Of a DNA stretch of 64,000 bases, positions 50,169 through 58,860 are shown piece after piece. A program made the translations under genes and the position numbers. How positions within the stretch are numbered: the stretch's first letter is position 1; each line of letters starts with the position of its first letter. This DNA is from Nonomuraea deserti (GTDB lineage Bacteria > Actinomycetota > Actinomycetes > Streptosporangiales > Streptosporangiaceae): the NCBI RefSeq assembly GCF_004348685.1, contig NZ_SMKO01000003.1, positions 62,001 through 126,000 of the forward strand. Reading direction: 5' to 3'. The notes beneath the pieces are model-generated. The model saw only the letters and a list, made by a program, of their open reading frames with translations. It made no database searches and was not told the origin of the DNA.

Positions 50169-51539
50169 TCACACCTTCGCCAGGGGGATGATCCTGCGGA
50201 ACTTGCCGCCGGGCGACTGCTGCGGTGGTTCCTCGGCGCGTTCGAGGGTGACGTCCCCGGCCTGGTGCTCGGCGAGCAGGTGGGTCACCCGGTCGCGCGT
50301 GGTCTCCCACACGCGGTCGGCGTCCGCGCCGTCGGCGGGTCGCAGGCGTACGCGCAAGGTGGCGGGCGCCGTCTGGACGAGCTGGAACTGCTCGATGCCC
50401 GGCACGTGCAGCGCGGCGCCGAAGACCATGGGGGAGATGCTGACGTGGTCGCCACCGCCGGTGGGGAAGGTGAGCAGCTCGGCGGCGCGGCCCTGCACCC
50501 GGATGGCAGGGAGCGGGCTGCCGCAGGGGCAGGCGTCGGGCCGGACGATGACGTTGTCGCCGAGGTCGTAACGGAGGATCGGCTGGACCCGGTTGGCGAG
50601 GTTGCTGATCAGCACGGTGTGCGAGAGCCGGCCCGGCGGGACGGGCCGGTGGTCGGCGTCGACCGGTTCCAGGACGGCCCAGTCGCTGTTGACGTGATAC
50701 CAGCCGTCCGTGCAGCCGGCGCTCAGGAAGCCGCACTCGGCCGAGGCGTAGGCGGCGCGGACCTTGGCCCCGAACGCGGTGGCGATCCGCTCCCGGGCGT
50801 GCGGAGTCAACGTCTCACCGCCCGGGACGACCAGCGCGGGGCGGATCCGCAGCCTGCCAGCTTCCTGCTCGCCGGCCAGCAGGGTGAGCATGCCCGCGAA
50901 GCCGGCGACACTGGCGGGGTCGAACCGGTTGAGCTGGTCGACCAGGTCCGCGATCGGCTGATCGATGGGGAAGACCCGCATCATCCGGCCGAGCCATGGA
51001 CTGTCCAGCGCCATCCGGGCCGGTCCCGCGACCGTGGCGAAATGTCCGCCGGGCGCGGTGACGATGGCGGTACGGCCCGCGCGGGCGAGGGTCCGGACGA
51101 CGTCCCCGGCCGCCAGCCCGCCACCGGAGCGCAGGCCGAGGCCGGTGTGCACGGTCATGTTCCGGTCGTCCAGCACGAAGAGGCCGCGCAGACCGCTGGT
51201 GCCGGTGGTGGTGACCACCAGGTACCGGCCGCAGAACGGGTGCCCCACGAGGCGCGGGTCGGCCGCGAACGCCTCGACCTTCTCGCGAGTCACCTGCCGG
51301 TCGGTGACCCAGTCGTCGAAGCGTGCCATCAGCGCCTTCTTGTCGGTGACCGGAAGCAGCGCCGGGTCGTCGACCTGATCGGGCAGGCCTTCGTACAGTT
51401 CGCGGTAGTAGGGCGAGTGGGCGCGGGCGTAGGCCACCGCCTCGGCCAGGCGGGCCCGCCGGCGCCGCATGGGCCCCGCGGCACCCTCCCGCGTGGCGCG
51501 TCGTGCGTCGCGGGCCACCTGCCGGACGTTCTCCCTCAT
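50169..51539 (-). CDS. PaaK-like adenylate-forming enzyme (phenylacetate-CoA ligase/CapK family)
   Basis: A 456-residue ANL-superfamily enzyme. The P-loop T-T-T-G-T-S-G-L-R-G lies at 110-119; A-Y-A-S-A-E-C-G and L-R-Y-D-L-G-D-N-V follow (AMP-binding core). PaaK members activate aryl acids to CoA thioesters, and CapK types link capsule units; this one lacks an adjacent acyl carrier or CoA gene, so the acid is unknown. AAAGGAC precedes the ATG. It is divergent from nothing: upstream on the same strand is the TetR regulator, 80 bases away. Confidence 0.85.
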   Translation of the reverse strand: MRENVRQVARDARRATREGAAGPMRRRRARLAEAVAYARAHSPYYRELYEGLPDQVDDPALLPVTDKKALMARFDDWVTDRQVTREKVEAFAADPRLVGHPFCGRYLVVTTTGTSGLRGLFVLDDRNMTVHTGLGLRSGGGLAAGDVVRTLARAGRTAIVTAPGGHFATVAGPARMALDSPWLGRMMRVFPIDQPIADLVDQLNRFDPASVAGFAGMLTLLAGEQEAGRLRIRPALVVPGGETLTPHARERIATAFGAKVRAAYASAECGFLSAGCTDGWYHVNSDWAVLEPVDADHRPVPPGRLSHTVLISNLANRVQPILRYDLGDNVIVRPDACPCGSPLPAIRVQGRAAELLTFPTGGGDHVSISPMVFGAALHVPGIEQFQLVQTAPATLRVRLRPADGADADRVWETTRDRVTHLLAEHQAGDVTLERAEEPPQQSPGGKFRRIIPLAKV

Positions 51540-51619
51540 GGTGGGCCGGTCCTTTCTGCGGGTATGCCGCCGGCCTTGCGGGCCGGTCTGGGTTACGTGA
51601 GCCTTGCGGGCGGCCCGGG

Positions 51620-52249
51620 TCACGCGTCTTCGTCGTGCGGTCGCACGGAACGCAGGCCTTGCATGGCGATGTCGACGGCATGCCGCGCGGCCTCCCACAG
51701 CTCGTCCTGTGACCGGCCGAGCTGAACGCTCGCCCAGCTCGCCTGCTGGATCGCGCCCAGCAGCGCGCCGGTCATCGCCGCGGCGGTGATGGGGTCGAGC
51801 CGGCCGGGGAAGGCCTTCTGCAGCTCGTCGGCGATCCGGTGCTGCAGGTCGAGCAGCAGGTAGAGCCCTTTCGCCTGCAGGGCGGGCGTGTTCAGCACCA
51901 GCCGGGCCGTCGCCGACAGCTCTTCGGGCTCCTTCGGCGGGACCTTGGGCCGGCGGTGGGCGGCGTACTCCTGGACCATCCTCGCCAGCACCTCGCCGGG
52001 ACCCTCCTCCGGCCGGCGTTCCGCGATCGCCCGGAACAGCACGTCGAAGTCCCGCTCGGTGCCGACCCACAGGACCTCGTCCTTGCTGCGGAAGTAGTTG
52101 GAGAACGTCTTGGGGTCGACGTCCGCCGCCGCGGCGATCTGCGCCATCGTGGTCTGCTCGTATCCCTGCTCCTCGAACAGCTTGATCGCCACCATGACGA
52201 TCCGTTGCCGCGTCTCACGTTTCTTCCGCTCTCGCCGCGACTCCTGCAT
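51620..52249 (-). CDS. TetR family transcriptional regulator
   Basis: A 209-residue regulator. The N-terminal HTH covers 10-58 (R-K-K-R-E-T-R-Q-R-I, then Q-T-T-M-A-Q-I-A-A-A-A-D-V-D-P-K-T-F-S-N-Y-F-R-S-K). The C-terminal domain binds a ligand. It lies upstream of the PaaK-like gene on the same strand. A palindrome at 52272-52296 is 23 bases before the start, so it likely represses itself and the adenylating enzyme gene. Confidence 0.9.
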   Translation of the reverse strand: MQESRRERKKRETRQRIVMVAIKLFEEQGYEQTTMAQIAAAADVDPKTFSNYFRSKDEVLWVGTERDFDVLFRAIAERRPEEGPGEVLARMVQEYAAHRRPKVPPKEPEELSATARLVLNTPALQAKGLYLLLDLQHRIADELQKAFPGRLDPITAAAMTGALLGAIQQASWASVQLGRSQDELWEAARHAVDIAMQGLRSVRPHDEDA

Positions 52250-52271
52250 GGCCCCAAACGTACGCCCACCC

Positions 52272-52296
52272 GAATTTTCCTGCAACCTGAAAATTC
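52272..52296. promoter_or_regulatory. TetR-type operator palindrome
   Basis: GAATTTTC (52272-52279) and GAAAATTC (52289-52296) form a perfect inverted repeat spaced by nine bases, in one of the lowest-GC spots of the window. It lies between the divergent TetR (52249) and LacI (52439) genes, next to the TetR start. Confidence 0.7.
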
Positions 52297-52438
52297 CATG
52301 ATCGGGAATTTGTCCCGACCGAGATCGGGCTATCCTGAGGCCGCCACAGATCACCTGATGATCACCGCCTGCTGTTCGCCACGGCGGCGACGCTTGTCGT
52401 TCATGCATGGCGGTGCTGGCCGGCGCGGGAGGTGAGTC

Positions 52439-53479
52439 GTGCAGGACGACCTGGAGCAGGGCGACCGGGCCCGGGCGCGACGGGTGCGGATGATCGACGT
52501 GGCCAACTCGCTGGGGCTGTCCCGGGCCACCGTCTCGCTGGTGATGCGGAACAGCCCGCTGGTGTCGGCGGCGACCCGGAGCGCGGTCCTGGCCGAGGCC
52601 GAGCGGCTGGGATACATCTACAACCAGGCCGCCGCGAACCTGCGGACCCAGCGCAACGACCTGGTCGGCCTGGTGATGCCGGACGTGATGAACCCGTTCG
52701 TCGCCGAGGTGTCGCTGGGCGTGCAGGAGGTGCTCGGCGAGATCGGCTTCTTCGTCATGATCGCCAACACGGTCGACCGGCTGGACCTCCAGCGGCAGAT
52801 CCTGCAGTCCCTGGTGGGGCACCGGGCGGCCGGCGTCGTCACCATCCCGGCGCTGACCTCGGCCGCCGACCATTTCGCCGGCATCCGCCGCAGCGGCCTG
52901 CCGACGGTGCTGCTGCTGCGGCACATCGACGGTGTCGACCTGCCCTTCGTCGGCACCGACGAGGTGGGCATCGGCCGGCTCGGCGCCGAGCACCTGATCG
53001 CCGTGCACGGCTGCCGCCGGGTGGCCTACTTCGGCGGCGACCCGCTGGCCTCGCCGCGGGTGGGCCGAATGGAGGCCTTCCGTGAGGCGGTCGCCGAGGC
53101 CGGCGCCGGCTGGGACGCGGCCTGGTCGGAGCCGCTGGAGGCGACCGCGGACGCGGCGCACCGCCGCGCCGCCGACCTGCTCGCCGCGGGGCCGCCGCCG
53201 GACGGGGTGCTGTGCCACAGCGACAACGTGGCCTACGGCCTGGCCAAGGCGCTGCGGCTCGGCACGCCCGACGCGGCGCCCTGCGCGGTGCTGGGCATCG
53301 ACGACCTTCACCAGTCGGCGATGTGGAACCCGTCGATCAGCAGCATCGCCACCGATCCCGTCGAGCTGGGCCGGGTCTGCGGCCGCGTGCTGCTGGCGGA
53401 GATGGGGATGCCGGTCGAGGGCAGCCGCACGCCTCCGCCGCCCGAGATCCACGCCCGCGCGTCCTGCGGTTGCCGCTGA
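52439..53479 (+). CDS. LacI family transcriptional regulator
   Basis: A 346-residue regulator. The HTH is M-I-D-V-A-N-S-L-G-L-S-R-A-T-V-S-L-V-M-R-N-S (about 18-39), with the hinge helix Y-I-Y-N-Q-A-A-A-N-L-R-T-Q. The effector domain (62-346) has G-L-V-M-P-D-V-M-N-P-F and G-I-D-D-L-H-Q-S. Start GTG at 52439 follows GGGAGG. It is placed directly before the sulfatase/transporter operon on the same strand and very probably controls it through the palindrome at 53532-53545. Confidence 0.9.
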   Translation: MQDDLEQGDRARARRVRMIDVANSLGLSRATVSLVMRNSPLVSAATRSAVLAEAERLGYIYNQAAANLRTQRNDLVGLVMPDVMNPFVAEVSLGVQEVLGEIGFFVMIANTVDRLDLQRQILQSLVGHRAAGVVTIPALTSAADHFAGIRRSGLPTVLLLRHIDGVDLPFVGTDEVGIGRLGAEHLIAVHGCRRVAYFGGDPLASPRVGRMEAFREAVAEAGAGWDAAWSEPLEATADAAHRRAADLLAAGPPPDGVLCHSDNVAYGLAKALRLGTPDAAPCAVLGIDDLHQSAMWNPSISSIATDPVELGRVCGRVLLAEMGMPVEGSRTPPPPEIHARASCGCR

Positions 53480-53518
53480 ACCATTTCACCCTTGGCCTAC
53501 CTGTTTTGATAGAAAAGG

Positions 53519-53548
53519 TTGACCCGCCGGTTTAGATCGATCTAAGGT
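53519..53548 (+). promoter_or_regulatory. Promoter and palindromic operator of sulfatase operon
   Basis: TTGACC (53519-53524) and TAAGGT (53543-53548) are separated by 18 bases. TTAGATCGATCTAA (53532-53545) is a perfect 14-bp palindrome lying over the spacer and -10, so a bound repressor would block polymerase. The start of the first permease is 72 bases downstream. LacI-family proteins typically bind such centrally symmetric CG boxes. Confidence 0.65.
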
Positions 53549-53620
53549 CCATACCGAGTTGATGAGGCCCCATCGGCGCGAGCCCGGGGCCGGCCCACTC
53601 GACCGAGGGAGGGGGCACGG

Positions 53621-54541
53621 ATGCCCGCAGTCGTCCGCTCTCCCCGTCGCGCGCAGTGGCACCGGCGCGAGGACGGCGTCGGCCGCCTGATGTTGCTGCC
53701 GAGCCTGCTGCCCTACCTCGCTTTCGCGCTGCTGCCGATCGGCTGGCTGTTCTGGTTCAGCTTCCAGCGCTGGAACGGGTTCACGGCGCCGCGGTTCGCC
53801 GGGGTCGCCAACTACGAGCGGATGATCGGCGACGAGCAGTGGTGGCTCGCGGTGCTGAACACCGTGAAGTTCGGGGCCGGCCGGTTGATCATCGAGATCC
53901 CGCTGGCGCTGGTGCTGGCCTACGTGTTCTTCCGCGGGGTGCGCGCCGGCACCGTCTACCGGACGATCCTGTTCCTGCCGCACGTGCTGTCGCCGGCGAT
54001 CATCGGCATCATCTTCGTCTTCCTGCTGCGCGAGACCGGCGGGCCGATCAACCAGCTGCTCGTCGGATCGGGCCTGGTGGAGGCGCCGATCCGCTTCCTG
54101 GGCGAGGCCGGCAGCGCGCTCGCCAGCCTCGTCGGCGTCGGCGTGTGGGCCCACCTGGGGATCAACCTGCTGCTGTTCTTCGCCGGCATGATGACGATCC
54201 CGAACGAGCTGCTCGAAAGCGCGTCGCTGGAAGGCGCCGGTCACTGGTCGACGCTGCGGCACATCGTGCTGCCGATGCTGGCCCCGGTGACACGGGTGGT
54301 GATCCTGATCTCGATCATCGGTACGCTGCGCAGCTTCGACCTGGTCAAAACGCTCACCGACGGCGGGCCGGCCGGTGGCACCGAGGTGATGTTCACCTAC
54401 CTCTACCGGTTCTTCTTCGAGCCGGAATCGGTGCCGCAGATCGGGTACGCCGCCGCGCTCGGCGTCACCGCGAGCGTGATCGTGGGCATCATCTCCGTGG
54501 CCTACCTGCGGATCAGCCGGAGCGGGAGGACGGCGCGATGA
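53621..54541 (+). CDS. Carbohydrate ABC transporter permease (MalF/UgpA-like)
   Basis: A 306-residue permease with six helices. The EAA loop reads L-L-E-S-A-S-L-E-G-A-G-H-W-S-T-L, and the I-V-L-P-M-L-A-P block follows. The first helix is L-P-S-L-L-P-Y-L-A-F-A-L-L-P-I-G-W-L. ATG 53621 follows GAGGGAGGGGG. It overlaps the next permease start by four bases. Confidence 0.92.
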   Translation: MPAVVRSPRRAQWHRREDGVGRLMLLPSLLPYLAFALLPIGWLFWFSFQRWNGFTAPRFAGVANYERMIGDEQWWLAVLNTVKFGAGRLIIEIPLALVLAYVFFRGVRAGTVYRTILFLPHVLSPAIIGIIFVFLLRETGGPINQLLVGSGLVEAPIRFLGEAGSALASLVGVGVWAHLGINLLLFFAGMMTIPNELLESASLEGAGHWSTLRHIVLPMLAPVTRVVILISIIGTLRSFDLVKTLTDGGPAGGTEVMFTYLYRFFFEPESVPQIGYAAALGVTASVIVGIISVAYLRISRSGRTAR

Positions 54542-55446
54542 GCACACCCACCGTCACCGGACCCGCGACCCGGACGGCCGCCCGGCCCGTGCCGTCCAGG
54601 CGCCCGCGCCGCACCCGCCCGCTGACCGTGCTGCTGCACGCGGTCCTGATCGCGGCGGCGCTGATCATGCTGTCGCCGCTGGTCTTCGGCCTGTTCGCCT
54701 CGGTGTCGCCGCTGGACCAGATCCTCAGCAGGAACGGCGGCCTCCTGCCCCGGGTCTGGGAGTGGGGCACCTACGTCCAGGCCTGGACCACGGCCAGCTT
54801 CTCCCGCTATTTCGTCAACAGCGTGATCGTCACGGCCCTGGTCGTGCTGCTGGACACGCTCGCCTCCAGCATGACCGGCTACGTGCTGGCGCGGCGCCGG
54901 CTCCGCGGCCAGCGCCTCCTCGAAGGCGTGTACGTCGGCACCCTGTTCGTCGGCCTGACCACGGCGACGCTCTACCCGCAGTACGTGATCGCCGAGGCGC
55001 TGGGCCTGGCCAACCTGCTCGGGATCGCGCTGGTCCAGCTGGCCGGCATCATGCTGGTGCACATCTTCCTGATCAAGGCGTTCGTGCTCGGCCTCGGCAC
55101 CGAGATGGAGGACGCCGCCCGCGTCGACGGCTGCGGGCTGTTCGGCACCTACTGGCGCATCGCCTTCCCGATGATGCGGCCGATCCTCGCCACCACGGTG
55201 ATCCTCGGCTTCCAGGCCTCGTGGAACAACTACCAGGTGCCGCTGGTGTTCTCGCTCGCCGCCCCCGACCTGCGCACCCTGGTCGTGGGCGTGAGCGCGC
55301 TGCAGTACGACGCCGCCGAGGGGATGACGCCGTACAACACGGTGCTGGCCGGCGCGAACATGGCGCTGGTGCCGATCGTGGTGATCTTCATCGTGCTGCA
55401 GCGGCACTTCGTCCGCGGCTGGACGGACGGGTCGGTGAAGGGATGA
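54538..55446 (+). CDS. Carbohydrate ABC transporter permease (MalG-like)
   Basis: A 302-residue permease. The EAA loop reads M-E-D-A-A-R-V-D-G-C-G-L-F-G-T-Y-W, followed by A-F-P-M-M-R-P-I-L. A Pro/Arg-rich N-terminal stretch (residues 1-30) precedes helix 1. ATGA overlap on both sides ties it to the upstream permease and the YesL-like gene. The transporter has no ATPase in this operon. Confidence 0.92.
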   Translation: MSTPTVTGPATRTAARPVPSRRPRRTRPLTVLLHAVLIAAALIMLSPLVFGLFASVSPLDQILSRNGGLLPRVWEWGTYVQAWTTASFSRYFVNSVIVTALVVLLDTLASSMTGYVLARRRLRGQRLLEGVYVGTLFVGLTTATLYPQYVIAEALGLANLLGIALVQLAGIMLVHIFLIKAFVLGLGTEMEDAARVDGCGLFGTYWRIAFPMMRPILATTVILGFQASWNNYQVPLVFSLAAPDLRTLVVGVSALQYDAAEGMTPYNTVLAGANMALVPIVVIFIVLQRHFVRGWTDGSVKG

Positions 55447-56099
55447 CCCTGCTCGCTCCGGACGGCGCCCTGCTGCGCGGCTGGTCCCGCTGGTGGTTCT
55501 GGGCCTGGACCAGCTGCTGCTGGCTGCTGCTGAGCCTGCCTGTGATCACCGCCCCCGCGGCCACCCTGTGGCTGGTCGACCAGCAACGCCGGCAGGAACG
55601 CGGCGAGGCCGCGCTCGGGCCCGGCGAGACACTGCGGTTCCTGGCCCGCCGGCTGCTGCCCGCCCTGCGGCTGGCCGGCTGCCATCTCGGCATCGCCTGC
55701 CTGGTGCTCGTCGGCCTGCTCGGCCCGTCGCCCGGCGGCCCGTACGGCTGGCTGGTGCTGATCACCAGCGTGGTGGCCGGGGTGACCTGGGCGCTGGTCG
55801 CCCCGTGGTCGGTCGTCATGTTCGAGCGCACCGGCCGTGCCGTCGCGGCGCTGCGGATGGCGTACGTGCTGGCGCTGTCGCGGATCGAGCTGGCACTGAC
55901 CGCGACGGTGGCCGTGCTGGCCGCCGCCGTCGCCGGGCCGTTCCTGGCGACCCAGGTGCCGTACGCAGGTCCGCTGCTGGTGATCGCGCTGCCGGCGGCC
56001 ACGGCCAATTTCGTGATCATGCTGGGCGATCGGGCCGCCGCGGTCCGAGACGTGGTCCCCGCCGGCCGGATCGGGTCCGGTTCGGTCCCTTCCGGATGA
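55443..56099 (+). CDS. YesL-like (DUF624) membrane protein
   Basis: A 218-residue protein with five or six hydrophobic segments. The start G-W-S-R-W-W-F-W-A-W-T-S, then L-L-S-L-P-V-I-T-A-P-A-A-T-L, matches YesL/DUF624 proteins, which commonly sit inside sugar ABC operons and have no established activity. ATG overlaps the permease stop by four bases. It is probably made together with the importer and may help assemble or regulate it. Confidence 0.75.
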   Translation: MTLLAPDGALLRGWSRWWFWAWTSCCWLLLSLPVITAPAATLWLVDQQRRQERGEAALGPGETLRFLARRLLPALRLAGCHLGIACLVLVGLLGPSPGGPYGWLVLITSVVAGVTWALVAPWSVVMFERTGRAVAALRMAYVLALSRIELALTATVAVLAAAVAGPFLATQVPYAGPLLVIALPAATANFVIMLGDRAAAVRDVVPAGRIGSGSVPSG

Positions 56100-56112
56100 G
56101 AAAGGCCCCCTG

Positions 56113-57474
56113 ATGATCGATCCCTCCCTGACCCGCCGCGGCCTGCTCGGCACGCTCGCCGCCGGCGCCGCGGGCGTCCTCGTCGGCTGCGGCGGCTCCT
56201 CGTCCGGTTCCACCGATCCCGACGAGCTGACCACGATCGTGGTCTGGGATCGGGCAGGCGCGCACGCCAAGGCCCGGCAGGAGTTCTTCCGCACCTGGAA
56301 CCAGCAGCAGGGCAGGTCCCTCGGCATCGCGGTGCGGTACGAGCCGCAGGCGACGGACAAGTACGAGGAGATCGTCCGGCTCGGCTTCCAGACCAAGAGG
56401 GCGCCCGACCTGTTCCACAGCCCTTCGGCGCAGCTGGGCGCGTTCGTCGCGGCCGGGTGGGTGCAGCCGCTGCCGGACCTGGTCGGCAAGGCCGTGCTGG
56501 ACAAGGCCGCGCCCTACCACCAGAAGAACAGCGAGCTGGTCTGGGGCGGCGTGCCGTACGCGGTGCCGACCACCGCGTTCACCAACCGCATGGTGATCAA
56601 CACCGACCTGTTCGAGAAGGCCGGGCTGGACCCGGAGTCGCCGCCGGCCACCTTCTCCGAGGTGCGGAAGGCGGCCGCGGCCATCACCAGGATCGGCAAG
56701 GGTGACGCGTTCGGCATGCTGATCCCGATCAAGGCGACCGGGTTCCGGCAGTGGAGCGTCGACATCCTGCTGATGGCGGCCGACCCGGCGCTGGCCCAGT
56801 TCGGGCTGTTCAACGCGGCCACGCAGACGTACGAGTCGGCCAAGTACGCGCCGCTGCTCGAGCTCTACCGGAGCATGCTCAGCGACAAGACCGCCTACCC
56901 GGGCGCCGCGACGCTGACCAGCGACGTCGCCATCAACGCCTTCGGCAAGGGCGAGGCGGGGATGTACGTCACCAGCAGCGCGGTCGTGTCCTCGCTGGCC
57001 GATCTCGGCAGCGAGGTCAAGGCGGCCGCGGTCCCGCTGCCGGTGCCGGACGGGCAGAAACTGGTGCGCTCGCCGATGAACGCCGGATACCCGTACGCGA
57101 TCTCGTCGACCACCGAGAACCCGGAGAAGGCCGCCAAGGTGTTCGAGGTGATGGTCGGCGACGGCATGCAGGAGGCGCTGGCCGCGAAGGCGGCGCCGCC
57201 GCTGAACGCCGCCGTCTGGGACTCCGCCGCGATCAAGGACAACGCGCTGCTCCAGCAGTACCGGCCGGCCGAACGCGACGAGCAGTGGCCGAAGACGCCC
57301 GGCGGCCTGCTGCAGGTGGACGGGGAGAGCGTCGATCAGACCGTGGAGAAGCTGCTGCTCGACCCGTCGGCGGCGCTCGGACCGGCGCTCACCGCCATGC
57401 AACAGCGCATGCAGGCCGCCTACGACGCCGCGGTGAAGAACGGCGAGATCGACCCGCAGGAGTTCCAGGCGTGA
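56113..57474 (+). CDS. Extracellular sugar-binding lipoprotein
   Basis: A 453-residue solute-binding protein. Lipobox V-L-V-G-C with C26 follows R-R-G-L-L-G. The mature domain has T-T-I-V-V-W-D-R-A-G and Y-A-V-P-T-T-A-F-T-N-R-M-V-I-N-T-D, as in family 1 oligosaccharide-binding proteins. It supplies the substrate to the two permeases just upstream. The ligand is presumably a sulfated or uronic oligosaccharide (inferred from the following sulfatases). Confidence 0.9.
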   Translation: MIDPSLTRRGLLGTLAAGAAGVLVGCGGSSSGSTDPDELTTIVVWDRAGAHAKARQEFFRTWNQQQGRSLGIAVRYEPQATDKYEEIVRLGFQTKRAPDLFHSPSAQLGAFVAAGWVQPLPDLVGKAVLDKAAPYHQKNSELVWGGVPYAVPTTAFTNRMVINTDLFEKAGLDPESPPATFSEVRKAAAAITRIGKGDAFGMLIPIKATGFRQWSVDILLMAADPALAQFGLFNAATQTYESAKYAPLLELYRSMLSDKTAYPGAATLTSDVAINAFGKGEAGMYVTSSAVVSSLADLGSEVKAAAVPLPVPDGQKLVRSPMNAGYPYAISSTTENPEKAAKVFEVMVGDGMQEALAAKAAPPLNAAVWDSAAIKDNALLQQYRPAERDEQWPKTPGGLLQVDGESVDQTVEKLLLDPSAALGPALTAMQQRMQAAYDAAVKNGEIDPQEFQA

Positions 57475-58835
57475 CGGGCCCGAACCTCGTCGTGCTGCTG
57501 GCCGACCAGTGGCGGGGCCAGGACCAGGGCTGGCTCGGCGGCGCCCGCGGACGAGCCTCCCAGGTCCGCACCCCGCACCTGGACCGGCTGGCGGCCGGCG
57601 GCGCCGCGATCGCGGGCGGCTGCGCCAGCTCGCCGGTCTGCGGACCGAGCCGGGGCAGCCTCCTCACCGGCCGCCTGCCCCACCAGCACGGCGTGGTCGC
57701 CAACGACCTGCCGCTCTCGCCCCGGCTGGAGACTCTGGGTACGGCACTGTACGGCGCCGGATACCGGACCGGCTGGATCGGCAAGTGGCATCTGGCCGGG
57801 CTGCCACGGGACAAATGGGTGCCGCCCGCCGCACGGCCGGGAATCGAGCACTGGGCGGGGGTCGACTGCTCGCATGACCACGTCGACGGCCACTACTACG
57901 TCGGCGAGGAGAGCCCGGCCAGGGTCGACTTCGTCGGATACGAGCCCGAGGTGCAGACCGACCTCGCGATGGAGTTCCTCGCCGGGCAGGACGCCCCCTT
58001 CTTTCTCACGGTCTGCTACAACCCGCCGCACGACCCGTACGACTCGGTGCCGGAGCGCCTTCGCACGGGTTACCCGCTCGAGCGGATGACGGTGCCGCCG
58101 AACACGCCCGGCAGCGACGAGCGGCGCGAGGTGCAGCGGCTCTACTGGAGCGCCATCACGGCGGTGGACGCGCAGATCGGCCGGATCCTGGCGGAGCTGG
58201 ACCGGCTCGGGCTGCGCGAGAACACGATCGTCGTGGTCACCTCCGACCACGGCGACATGCTCGGAGCGCACGGCCTGCGGGCCAAGCAGAGCCCGTACGC
58301 GGAGGCCGTCAGGGTGCCGATGGTGATCAGCGGGCCCGGTGTTCCCGCCTGTCGCCCGGCCGGCCTGCTCGGCCTGGTCGATCTCGCTCCGACCCTGCTC
58401 GGACTGCTCGGGCTGCCGCCGATCGGGGTGTACGGCCGCGACCTCAGCGACCGGCTCCGATCCGGCGCATCCCTGCGCACGGAGCTGCTGATCGGCAACT
58501 GGGTCAGCTTCGACAACGGATACGACCAGGGCATCGGCGAGTGGCGGGGCTTCGTCACCGACGAGCTGACCTACGCGCGCACCGTCGACGGCCGGCCCTG
58601 GCTGCTGTTCGACGACCGCGCCGATCCCTGGCAGATGGACAACCTGGCCGGCGACGCGGCGTCGGCCGGCCGGGTCGCCGCGGCCGACGACCGCCTGTCC
58701 GCGCTGCTGACGGAGTCCGGGGACAGGTTCTGGCCGGCCGACCGGTTGCTGACCGAGCTGGGCCTGGTCGATGACTGGAACGCCCGCGAGATCGCCCTGC
58801 GGGGCGACAGGGCCCGGCTGCTGCCGACGAGATGA
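57471..58835 (+). CDS. Sulfatase (formylglycine type)
   Basis: A 454-residue arylsulfatase-family enzyme. Metal-binding D12 lies in L-L-A-D-Q-W; the FGly motif is C57-G-P-S-R61, which needs conversion of C57 by a formylglycine-generating enzyme not present in the window. S-D-H-G-D completes the metal site near residue 259. It hydrolyses sulfate esters on glycans. No signal peptide is visible, so it is cytoplasmic or uses another route. Its GTG overlaps the binding-protein stop (GTGA). Confidence 0.9.
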   Translation: MTGPNLVVLLADQWRGQDQGWLGGARGRASQVRTPHLDRLAAGGAAIAGGCASSPVCGPSRGSLLTGRLPHQHGVVANDLPLSPRLETLGTALYGAGYRTGWIGKWHLAGLPRDKWVPPAARPGIEHWAGVDCSHDHVDGHYYVGEESPARVDFVGYEPEVQTDLAMEFLAGQDAPFFLTVCYNPPHDPYDSVPERLRTGYPLERMTVPPNTPGSDERREVQRLYWSAITAVDAQIGRILAELDRLGLRENTIVVVTSDHGDMLGAHGLRAKQSPYAEAVRVPMVISGPGVPACRPAGLLGLVDLAPTLLGLLGLPPIGVYGRDLSDRLRSGASLRTELLIGNWVSFDNGYDQGIGEWRGFVTDELTYARTVDGRPWLLFDDRADPWQMDNLAGDAASAGRVAAADDRLSALLTESGDRFWPADRLLTELGLVDDWNAREIALRGDRARLLPTR

Positions 58836-58860
58836 CCGCTCTGTGAGGAGAGACCCGTTC

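Noticed and set aside
50072..50173. Short coding stretch ending E-L-A-R-I-I-K-G-I-E-L
   Set aside because: No start codon, no ribosome-binding site and no family; treated as chance open frame.
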